25,905 nucleotides of DNA from Priapulus caudatus (taxonomy: Eukaryota; Priapulida; Priapulimorpha; Priapulimorphida; Priapulidae). The stretch lies in contig NW_014577707.1 of assembly GCF_000485595.1 (NCBI RefSeq), positions 84,149 through 110,053 on the forward strand. Direction: 5' to 3'. The translations under genes were made by a program, and so were the position numbers. The notes beneath the pieces were generated by a model, which was not told the DNA's origin, searched no databases, and saw only the letters and a program-made list of their open reading frames with translations. Below, piece after piece: positions 8,435 through 20,400 of this stretch. Within the stretch, counting starts at the first letter, position 1. Each line of letters opens with the position of its first letter.

Positions 8435-11400
8435 CTAAAAATTGCAGGCAACACACTGTTACAGAGGTGCGGTGGTGGCTAAAAATTGCAGGCAACACAC
8501 TGTTACAGAGGTGCGGTGGTGGCTAAAAATTGCAGGCAACACACTGTTACAGAAGGCGGTGGTGGCTAAAAGATTGACAGGCAACACTACATGTTTACAG
8601 ATGTGCGGGTGGTGTGCTATAAACTGCAAGGCAGATCACACTGTATACCAGAAGTGCAGATGGTCGGCTAAAAACTGAGACAGCACACTGTTATCAGAGT
8701 GTGCGTGTGTGGGCTAAAAAATGAGGTCAGACACTATGTACAGAGTTGCACGGGGTGGCCTAAAACTGCAGGCAGCCCACTGATTACAGAGGTGGCGGTG
8801 GTGGCGAAAACTGCAGCAGCACACTGTTACAGAGGTGCGGGTGCTCGGCTAAAATGACAGGCCAGCACACTGTTACAGAGTGCGGTGGTGGCACTAAAAA
8901 TCAGCAGCACACTGTTACAGAGGTGCGGTGGTCGCTAAAAATTGCAGGCAGCACACTGTTACAGAGGTTCGGTGGCTGAAAAAAAAGCAGCATACTGTTA
9001 CAGAGGTGCGCTGATGGTCTAGAGGATCGCACATTTGCCTTCAGGCCGAAAGCTCTATCGTTCGAGTACGAGCGTGACTACTACCATTCCGTGATTTAGT
9101 AATCTGATGTAACCGTAATCTAACAGTACGGGGGAGGTACCACCCCTTCTCTGCTACAGCTGCTTACCATGATCTACAGGTAGGAGGTACCACCCCTTCT
9201 CTGCGACAGCTGCCTTACCATGATCTAACATGTACGAGAGAAGGTACCACACTTCCTCTGATCGCAGCTGAACTTACTCATGATCTACAGTTACTGAGGA
9301 GCGTACACCCTTCTGCTGCTACAGCTGTTTACATGATCTAACAGTCGAGGGAGGTACCACCCTTCTCTGCTACAGCTGACCCTTACTATGAATAAACGTA
9401 CGAGAGGAGGTACGACCCCTTCCTCTGCCTACAGATGGCTTACATGATCTAATCAGTAACGAGGGATGTACACCCTTTCTCTTACAGCTGCTATATTTTT
9501 CCAGTGAATCTGACATACGAGGAGGGTACCACCCTTCTCTGCTACAGCTACTTCACACCAATCTACAGTAGGGGAACCAACCTTCTCTGCTACAGCTATT
9601 ATCCGTGAACCTAACAGTAACGGGGGAAGTACGCACACCTTCTCGGTTACAGCTGCTTAATATTAAGACGAGTACGAGGGAATTACATCACCTTTCTCTG
9701 CTACAGCCTATCTTACCACAAATTTAACAGATACCGGAATGTACAACACCTTCTCTTGCTACACTACTTACCACAATCTAACAGTACGAGGGAAGGTACC
9801 ACAACCTCTCTGCTAAGCTATTTACCACAATTAAACAGTACGAGGGAGGGTCCACACCTCTTAGCATACTGCTACTTACCGCGGGGCATATCTAAACAGT
9901 AGAGCGGAGGATACACCACCTTCTTTGCTACAAGCTAATCACCGTGATCTAACAGTACGGGAGGTACCCAACCTTCTCTGCTACAGGCTAATCTTACCAA
10001 ATTACAGTAGAGGAGGTTACCACAACTTCTCTGTACAGCTACTTATCTGATCTAACAGTTAGGGGAGGTACCATTCCTTCTTTGCTACAGCTATTATACA
10101 CAATCTAAAAACAGTACGAGGGATGTACAACACTCGGCTACAGCACTAATACGTTGAATTGGACAGGTACGGGATACACCAAACTTCTCTGCTACAGACG
10201 TACCGTGATCTAACTTACGGGGAGGTACTATCCACTTCTTGTAACAGTACTTTAACCGTTGATTTACAGTACGAGGGTGAGTACCTACCCCTTCTCTGCT
10301 ACAGCGACTTACCATAGATCACACAGTACCAGGAGTAACACCCTCGTGCCTACAGCCTAACTTACCGATGATCTAACAGTACGGCGGAGTACAACCCTTC
10401 TCTGCTACAGCTACTTAACGCTGACTTAACAGGTATTGAAGGAGGTACCTATCCTCTCTGCTACGCTGCCTTCCACAATCCTAACAGACCTGAGGGAGTA
10501 CACACACCTTACTTTGCCTACAGCCTACTGTACCGTGAATTAATTACTGCGGAAGGTACACCTCCTTCTCAGCTACAGTCTACTTTACCATGATATACAG
10601 TACGGGAGCGATACCAACTTCTTCGCTACAGTACTTACCGCTGAATCTTAACATTACGGAGGGATGTGACATACCCTTCTCTGCTAAGCTACTTTAGCCT
10701 GATCTAAACAGGTTACGGAGGGGAGGTACCACACCTCTCTGCATACAAGCTACTGACCGTGAAGCTAACAAGAATGAACACCACAATTCTACGGGGAGGT
10801 ATCCACCCTTCTTGCCTACAGGATCTTGACCAAATGATCTAACAGCTACGGGGAGTACACCCCTTTCTTTGTACAGCTACTTTACATATCTAACAGTACG
10901 GGGGAGGTACCACCCCTTCTCTGCTACAGCTACTTACCATGATCTAACAGTACGGGGGAGGTACCACCCCTTCTCTGCTACAGCTACTTACCACAATCTA
11001 ACAGTACGAGGGAGGTACCACCCCTTCTCTGCTACAGCTACTTACCACAATCTAACAGTACGAGGGAGGTACCACCCCTTCTCTGCTACAGCTACTTACC
11101 ATGATCTAACAGTACGAGGGAGGTACCACACCTTCTCTGCTACAGCTACTTACCGTGACCTGACAGTACGGGGGAGGTACCACCCCTTCTCTGCTACAGC
11201 TACTTACCGTGATCTAACAGTACGGGGGAGGTACCACCCCTTCTCTGCTACAGCTGCTTACCGTGATCTAACAGTACGGGGGAGGTGCATGCGGAGATCC
11301 TCTCCGTCATGTAGGTGTTCATAAAGCGGTGGATGCAGGCGAGCGAGTTGTTTGTCGTCATCGACAGCTCCTCGAGCTTCGACAGCCGATAATCGATCGT

Positions 11401-14400
11401 CTGCATCGTCAGCTTGATCGATCCCTCGCGATTGCCCATGTCCAACACGCGCGCACTCATGTTCTCAACCCTATGGAGGCAGGAAAGCACCGCGTCATCA
11501 TCAATGGCATGCATGCGTGCATCCACACGTGCATCCCTACTTGTATACCAATATGTAATCATCACCTTGTGTACTTATTAAGAACCAATGCATGTGTAAT
11601 AGGTGATTTAACATTAATTATCTGCACGTTAAAGTCTACCATTCCTTATAATAATAATTTATTAGAGAAAACCATGACATCAAAGCAAAACAAATAAATC
11701 CCTCTTCCCCAGAAATGGCATTTAATCACCACGTTTACCAATCTATTCGAGTTAATTAGACCAATTCATCTTTAACGCAGTGGCGTAAGGTTTCATACAT
11801 CAAAGGAATTGATTACATGCCAGACTAGGTAAGACTGGCTGTTAAGAAACGCTGATAGCAGTGTAAGACGAATTTAATGGTAAGAGATATCGATTATTTG
11901 TGTTTTTTGCACTGTAGAGCCTAAAGAGAAAAGCTATAATCAATGTGCACAGTTAGTTAGTTGGATTGACATACCATTAATGCAGAATAGAGTATCTAAA
12001 CTGCTGCTCTGCGTGTCATGACAACGATTCAATCACTTACCTTTCATTAATGAGACCTATCCGCTCTTCCTGTGAGTTGAGCTGACTCATTGCTCTCTCA
12101 CGGAACAGGTCTTCCAAACACTCCTCCTCAAAGTCGTGTACCTTCTCCACATCTTCCTCATCAAGAAATAGCTCTGCAATGGCGCAAATGTTTCTTTCAG
12201 CGAAATGCAAGACATTTTATATCTAGTTCAATTAGGAGATAAGAATTCGCAAGGATATAAAGAAGAGGTCTGAACGGTAGGATACTATCAGGAACACGCA
12301 ATATTAACACTGATATTGTTCCTACTATGTACTCCCAATGCTATGATTAAAATAAATCCAGTATGTATAATTTATTCAACATTAAAATGTATAACCACAG
12401 ATCTATTCCGATTGAAGGGCTTCTATTTGCAATTTATTTGTAAATGAAAGTGTCAATGACACTGCAGCTCACCACAAAAAAGGACACAAATGAGTGAGTG
12501 AGAAGAAGTCAGTTTTAATTGAGCAACCATCGACGTACATTATAGAAACAAAGAGTATATATGGGAGAACTCCCATTATATACTCTTGATAATTATGTGT
12601 AATTTTTTATGTGAAAATAAATGTTTGAGATGTGAGTCTGAGATGTGGGCGAGTGATGGTGTTACACCTAAATGATCGCCATTTAACGTTTTTATAATAT
12701 TCAGATTTAGGCACTGCCTAAAAGCGGCCCGATGTGTAACGTGTAAGATTGAGAGGATATGCTTATTTCACGTAGCTGCTATATACCACGTGACAATGGT
12801 GTTTCCCTGCCCATAACACAACTGTTCAAAGGTTAATTGGTTGCATGGAAGTGTTTACTTCATATGAGTTTTTCTAGGCAGTAGCACACGGTTGCCATCT
12901 GTATATCGCAATAATAATTTATAAACCAAAATGAATCACAATTTGTGACGGTAGATGGCGCTATACCCGCTTTGATGTTTCTTAGCGATGGCGTTCGAAA
13001 TAAATAGGTTATGCTGCGTTCCGACATGTTTTGTAAAACTTTACTCTAATATAGACGTTTTATCGGCAGGGTGGAGAGGAAATACCAATTTTGCATTAAA
13101 GATATTGTCAATGAAATCTTGTAAAATGAACCAGACGAGTGTGACACCACAGACTGTTATCTGCGTGTCTATAACATAATATGCAATATAATTGCCAAAA
13201 CCTACCTAATTTGCATAATATTTTTTTAAATATCAAAACCCCTGGCCCTTATTCATTCACATACCAAAAAAGAGCAAAATCCGTTGAACCTGAACTGACC
13301 AATGGCAATTCCCATTTTTGCCAAAATATTGCCGTGGCTCGAAAGTACGTCGACTGGCGTGCTCCAAAATAGGACGTTCAATATGGGAGCATAGCAGTAA
13401 CAACTATACCCAATTTCAAACATGTGGGTCAAACAGTTCCTGAGTTATCGTTGACCGTAGCCAAATGTTGACGGAAAGACGGACTGACAGACGTACGACG
13501 GACGACGACCCATGGCAATAGCTCATCTTGACGATGTCAGGGTGAGCTAAAAATCACGAATGGTTTTTAATAATGACTAATTAAACCTACTTATAATTAA
13601 ACCCATGTGAATACACGTTGATGATCAAACTTGTTGGAATTCAATGGTTTTCCGTGTAGAATGTTAAGGATGATGCAGTCAGGTGAGTGATCATCAGTGA
13701 CGGCCACGTTTATTGCTTAATTTCGCTTTTAATGTATTTATTAATTCAATGCACACTGTGCGCATTACAGGTGCTATTCCAGCACATACTTAGGCTACAG
13801 TCGAATGCTGTCTTCTGTCCCTTATAGCGTCGGTTGCAGTACTTGACGAGCTGGTACATGTGGCAGAGTATGATGAGAGGGGGCGCCAGCACTGGCCGTT
13901 GTTCATACTCGAGGATCACGCTGTAGCGCTGAAACTTCCACACTTGCTGTGCAACAGCATTCACCTTTGTGAAGGTTGAACTGCAATGGCACAGATTATG
14001 TCATCAGACATCAAAGAAAAGCATGAAAGAGCCACCAACACTGAATCTACAACACTGATCAACATACACTTTGGATCTCAAGCAGAGCACCAATCTGTCT
14101 CATTTCTACGTATAAATAAGTTGGGCAAATTACGCAGACGTCAAAAAATAAGAATTTCACTGGTTGATTAATAAAATAAATTTTGATTATTTTTTACAAT
14201 TAATTAGAAAACAATTGTGCAGAAGGTTCGGGTCACTCACTTGAACCGGGCAATGAGTAGGTTGACTAGAAGCACGTTGGTCACTAGGAGGTAGGTGGCC
14301 ATCACTGCAGGAACGATCCACTGACCGGGGACACACGACGGAAGAGGCCGCCCATCCTCTCCTAGTGTGCCCTCCTCTCCACACTCAGCTGCAAGCAGAG

Positions 14401-17400
14401 GCACAGAATTATGTCAGTATTGGTCGTGTACTCTCAAACATGTACATAAGGGTCACTTGAACATGTTGAAGGAAATCAGGAAAAGCCTTCGAAGAGTATC
14501 ATGTATAGGGAAAACCTTTCTATAGAGGTGGCTTCACTACGTGATTGCTATGCTAGGGAAACGTCGAAATCGTCCTATATAGACAGGTGTCTATTCTTTA
14601 GATGTGACTAATAGCACAGATTTGACTATAGGGAGAATGAGTGGTGACGTAGAACGTTTCGAATGTACTAAAAACACAACTGATTAACAACTCAAAAGGA
14701 ATATTTACCTAAAACGTTTCGAGGACAGCATCTAAATACACAGTCAATGTATGTATCGCTGAGGCTAACATGCAACTGGTAAGAAGGGCCAAGGAGTATG
14801 AGAAATGGGGCATCGAAGAAACACAGGCGATAACAGTATTATGTGCTAACAGTGAATCCCGGGTTGAGAACGAGCGAGTGAATAGTAGACGTACGGTTGA
14901 TGTCGCCAGCAAACACCTCCCCGTAGATCATCCAGTAAGGCTGGTAGAAGACGTCGCGTGCGAGCGTCCAGCTCGGCGGCGAGTCCGGATATCTGATCGC
15001 CTGCCTCACGACGCCAAAGCTCATCAGCACGACGCACATGATGACGACGAACACGCACATGTCCACTACCTGTGCAACAACATACAACATGTAATACGCA
15101 CATGTGCACTACCTGCGCAACAACATACAACATGTAACACACACATGTCCACTACTTGCGCAACAACATACAACATGTAACACACACATGTCCACTACCT
15201 GCGCAACAACATACAACATATAATACGCACATGTCCACTACCTGCGCAACAACATACAACATGTAATACGCACATGTGCACTACCTGCGCAACAACATAC
15301 AACATGTATACGCACATGTCTGCTGCCTGTGCAAAAACATACAACATGTGGTACGTACATGTCCACTACCTGCGCAACAACATACAACATGTAATACACA
15401 CATGTCCACTACCTGCGCAACAACATACAACATGTAATACGCACATGTCTGCTGCCTGTGCAACAACATACAACATGTAATACGCACATGTCTGCTGCCT
15501 GTGCAACAACATACAACATGTGGTACGTACATGTCCACTACCTGCGAAACAACATACAACATGTAATACGCACATGTCCACTACCTGCGTGACATGTGCG
15601 TATTACATGTTGTATGTTGTTTATGTTGTTGCACAGGCAGCAGACATGTGCGTATTACATGTTGTATGTTGTTGCGCAGGTAGTGGACATGTTCGTACCA
15701 CATGTTGTATGTTGTTGCACAGGCAGCAGACATGTGCGTATTACATGTTGTATGTTGTTGCACAGGTAGTGGACATGTGCGTATTACATGTTGTATGTTG
15801 TTGCGCAGGTAGTGGACATGTGCGTATTACATGTTGTATGTTGTTGCGCAGGTAGTGGACATGTGTGTGTTACATGTTGTATGTTGTTGCGCAGGTAGTG
15901 GACATGTACGTACCACATGTTGTATGTTGTTGCACAGGCAGCAGACATGTGCGTATTACATGTTGTATGTTGTTGCGCAAGTAGTGGACATGTGCGTATT
16001 ACATGTTGTATGATGTTGCGCAGGTAGTGGACATGTGTGTGTTACATGTTGTATGTTGTTGCACAGGCAGCAGACATGTGCGTATTACATGTTGTATGTT
16101 GTTGCGCAGGTAGTGGACATGTGCGTATTACATGTTGTATGTTGTTGCGCTGGTAGTGGACATGTGTGTGTTACATGTTGTATGTTGTTGCGCAGGTAGT
16201 GTGTACGTACCACATGTTGTATGTTGTTGCCCAGGCAGCAGACATGTGTGTATTACATGTTGTGTCTGCTACCTGCGCAACAACATACAACATGTAATAC
16301 ACACATGTCTGCTGCCTGCGCAACAACATACAACATGTAATACGCACATGTCTGCTGCCTGTGCAACAACATACAAGATGTGGTACGTACATGTCTGCTG
16401 CCTGTGCAACAACATACGCCACCTGCACAACAATATACAACATGTAATACGTATATGGCTACTACCTGTGCAACTATATACAGTGTTAAAAACGTGATGC
16501 ACGCACGTGATGCATGCTTTACAGCCACTAGTGCAGCAACGTTTCAACACGTGATGTGTACACATCTGCCACCAGTACAGCAACACTTCAACACGTGATG
16601 TGTACATGTCTGCCACCAGTGCAGCAACACTTCAACACGTGATGTGTACGTCTGCCACCAGCGCAACAGCAGCAACACTTCAACACGTGATGTGTACATG
16701 TCTGCCTCCAGTGCAGTAACACTTCAACACGTGATGTGCGCATGTCTGCCACCAGTGCAGTAACACTTCAACACGTGATGTGTACGTCTGCCACCAGCGC
16801 TGCAGCAACACTTCAACACGTGATGTGCGCATGTCTGCCACCAGTGCAGTAACACTTCAACACGTGATGTGCGCATGTCTGCCACCAGTGTAGTAACACT
16901 TCAACACGTGATGTGCGCATGTCTGCCACCAGTGCAGTAACACTTCAACACGTGATGCAAGCATTATCAGCGTGATTCAACTGTTATATTATTTCAACTG
17001 CTATATTGTGTCACTCCATGTTAGATTAATTTGCTGAAGCCAGTGTCACTACATGTGAATTTTGAAATTAAGTCAGTTCTTTGATGACGAAAAGACGTTA
17101 CAATTGCTGCCAATTACAATACCAACACAAATGCCAGCTCACCATTTTTCCTATCATTGTCACGTAAGGTCCCAAGTACTTGTTGATATTAAATATGTCC
17201 AGGATGCGAATATACCAGAAACCAACATTAAGACAATATATAACGCGGCCAGTAGTGTGTGTACTCGGATCCACTCTGAAAATACACAAAGCAAAAATGC
17301 TACCGGTAGAACATTCTTACAGCGACAACGAATCACGTGAACATAGATCACATGGAAAATAGGAAATTGCAAATTTCTGATATTTAAAACAGTATTAGCA

Positions 17401-20400
17401 TTTAATTACACTCATGTAAATAGGTTTAATATTTAATAGTGATAATAATTTGGATGTTGATAATGTAATAGATTATAGCAATAGTTTGATTGACAGTTTA
17501 AGAACCTTACCGTAAACCGACGCCAATTGTAAATAATACCACAGCTAGACAGTCGAATATATTCCACTTTGAAATCAACCATACCCGTATTTTCTGAGCA
17601 AAATTTGTTGGCTCTGATTGGATTATCTACAGAAAAACAAGAAGTAGATTATAACATATGCCACAAACAATTTTACAAGTCAAAAACATACTACAATGAG
17701 TATATTTAAAACACCTGCATACATTAAATTCAGTTCTGTATTTGTTCGTGCATGTGTTTCGCTGGCATTACTATAGTGGAACTCTATGCCTCGTATGATA
17801 CTGTAGAAAATGTCCGATGAAAATGCAAGTGTATTTCTGGATCATCACCTCTCTAATCTTTTCCAGACTGAGTGTCCACACATAGGCCATGACGTAGTAT
17901 TCTAGCCAAGACGGGTCTGGCTCCATGCGCACCAGCACCGTGTAGTTAAACATAACCATGAAAATGAGATATGCAAACTGCAAAAAAACGAACACAGCCA
18001 TTGCTGTAAAATTGGTATTTGCCGAAAGATACACACCAGGCCATCACGCACGAACAGCATTAGTTGCTGTTAGAATGATGCAAACGGCTGCACGCAATAA
18101 CCAGAGGTACACAACCTTTAAACTAGACAGAGGGCACTCACAGAAAGTGCATACCTCCGCGAGCGTGTAACATGTATGTGTATAACAGCTGGCTCGCTGC
18201 TGGCTGCTGCTGGCTGCTGCTGACTGAATGCCCTAAGGCGAGCTGCTGCTGAATCGATCACGCGAACACTAGTGGCTACACACACACACACAAAGGCGAG
18301 CTGCTGCTGAATCGATTGCGCGAACACTAGTGGCTACACACACACACGAACAGACACACGCGAGCGATTGCATGACCTCCCTGCAACTCCGTTGCGCGGA
18401 GGTAACAACCATCAAGAAACAGAGGTCGTGTGATATAATGCCAGGCAATATTGATGCTGGGCCAAAGTGATGTCCTCCTTTCGTTTTGCCCCCCCCTCCT
18501 CACCTGCCTCTTACAATGTCCATTTCTTTCTACACTCCTAGCTACTTCTTCTGCATGGTCCCCACCCGCCTTTGTATACCCTAGCTTTCACATTTTTTCC
18601 CAGCTCTCTTTCTCATTTACGACTCCCTCCCCTAGCCTCTGCCCCTCTTCTCTTCCTCTTTCCATCCCTCCCTCTTCTCTCTTTCACTTTCTGTTCTTCC
18701 TAATCCCTCTACACACCCATTTCCCATGAGGCCGAAAAGGTCTAATAACAACAGACGACACAAGTAAGGACAGCAAGAGTTACTATACATAAGTGCCTTA
18801 ACATGCTTGCTGTGACGAACATAAGTTACTATACAATCAACGACAACTCACTCGCGAACTAAAGTAACCTACACTAGAAAAAACTAAACTAAGGAACTAA
18901 ACTAAGAAACTAAAGTAACCAGGCTTCACCTCAGCGTTGTGTGTGTTGCTCACACTCACCGTGTATATCCAGAGAGACATGATACCAGATTGCGTGGCAC
19001 AGCTTTGCTGTTGATCCTGAGCGTTGCGCGCGGATAAGACGCGCAGTTCCGCGGGATATGCGCACGCGACCGCGGGGATGTTCAAGTATGAAGCATTGTC
19101 CGCAGTGGAGACGTGCGCCAAATTCGAGGCCCGGCGCACGTACGTCTCCACAGTGGTCAGCGGATGGTCTGTAGTTTTAGATAACACTGAAGACTTAGTT
19201 TGTTCTAAATAAGAACTATCGACAGCTAAATAAGAACTATCGACAGCTAAATAAGAGTAATATACAGACCTTTGAATTTCTTGACAGTCAGTCAAAGGGC
19301 TTATTGCGGGTCCATTATGCAGAGCTTCCAATTGAAATGGCCCATGAAATTGTCAAGTGGAATTGTGTTTTTCGGAACCCCAAAGAAAATGTCTCCCTCT
19401 TACATGCACCCCCTCCCTGATCAATCACGCATTCAGGCGTAAACAATAACAGAGATGAAATTGTGTTGAGTTTGTGGCTCTTGACGCACGTGCATTGGCG
19501 TACAAGACTGTTGAAAGCACAGGCCCTTGGAACGTCTCAATACAAATAAATATTCACACAATTTTTCACAATGATCGACCGCCTGTGTACAAAATAGGTG
19601 AACGTGTGTGATACATATACAGTTAGTACTTACTGTGACATATCCGTGAAGAACTGACACCACTAAATTGGTAAAATGTTCCATGCACCTTAAGAAATGC
19701 TGAGAAATTACGAGGTTATCATCGCAGAACTCCCGAACACCGTACGTCACAAAGCTATATGTAAACAAACACACGTGTTGCGAGGTGCCTGCCTCTGATA
19801 TCCATTTCGAGGCCCGCTAAGCCAAGCATAAAGCGCATGGTGCAAGACGTCACACACACAGCTAGTACGTTCATTGCCTAAAACAATCGAGTAGCGCGAT
19901 TAGGGATTTTCGGAATTATTTAATTTGAAGAAAAACTTCAATGTTCAATGAATGACGCACTCATTCACTTGCGACAGCGAGTGAAAATGCCGAAAATTTT
20001 CCACTTCGATGCGAAATGCATCGGCCGGGCATTTCATTATTTACGAAAAGTAAACAGGCTGGCGAAAGACAGTAGGTACAGTAACAGGTCACGTCGATGA
20101 CGCCCCATTCATGCCCATCAACGGAGAAGGCGGGGGGGTGCTTATTCTGATTACGGAGATGCGAAAATGCGATAGAAGGACGTAGCGCAGTGCGCTAAAC
20201 AGCGTGTTATTTTCGTATTTGTGCCAAACTCTATAGTAGGAAACCGTTCTAACATAGCAGAATGCCCTAGTTCCTGAGATTGGCGATTTGGTGGTCCAAT
20301 GGGTCCCCACCTATAAAAATATAAAAGACTTGGTGTGGCATAGGCTGTGCATTGGAAGAACACAAAGTGTCAATCTCGCGCGCCTCGTCCATCATGGCGC

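Larger units (their letters stand above)
12174..13789 (-). other. TRPM intron 8
   Basis: A 1,616-base intron from GTATGT to TTGCAG. It holds a hairpin at 12551-12587 and an interspersed element ending near 13556. No exon was found here, and the protein joins cleanly across it. Confidence 0.7.
18974..20389 (-). other. Intron 2 interior
   Basis: Contains an inverted repeat (19105-19151) and a 21-bp tandem duplication (19210-19251). An open minus-strand frame covers the first 360 bases, but it has no recognisable domain and no phase-compatible acceptor of good quality. The rest holds nothing I can support. Confidence 0.4.

Noticed and set aside
10869-11324. Plus-strand open frame of 18-residue repeats ([18 protein letters not shown] type)
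   Set aside because: It exists only because the 54-bp intronic unit is a multiple of three. It lies antisense to a TRPM donor array, and degenerate units beside it break the frame.
14839-16616. Cysteine-rich repeated frames on both strands (e.g. [17 protein letters not shown])
   Set aside because: They are translations of the 43-bp repeat in several frames. Only the 14895-15069 part is a real exon.
15058-16960. CRISPR-like regular repeats
   Set aside because: Units are head-to-tail without unique spacers, in an animal intron, and overlap a splice site.
18897-19331. 144-residue minus-strand frame as a gene or TRPM exon
   Set aside because: No recognisable domain. The visible upstream acceptors are weak or out of phase with exon A, and the frame includes a 21-bp duplication. 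Kept only as context for the stray donor unit.
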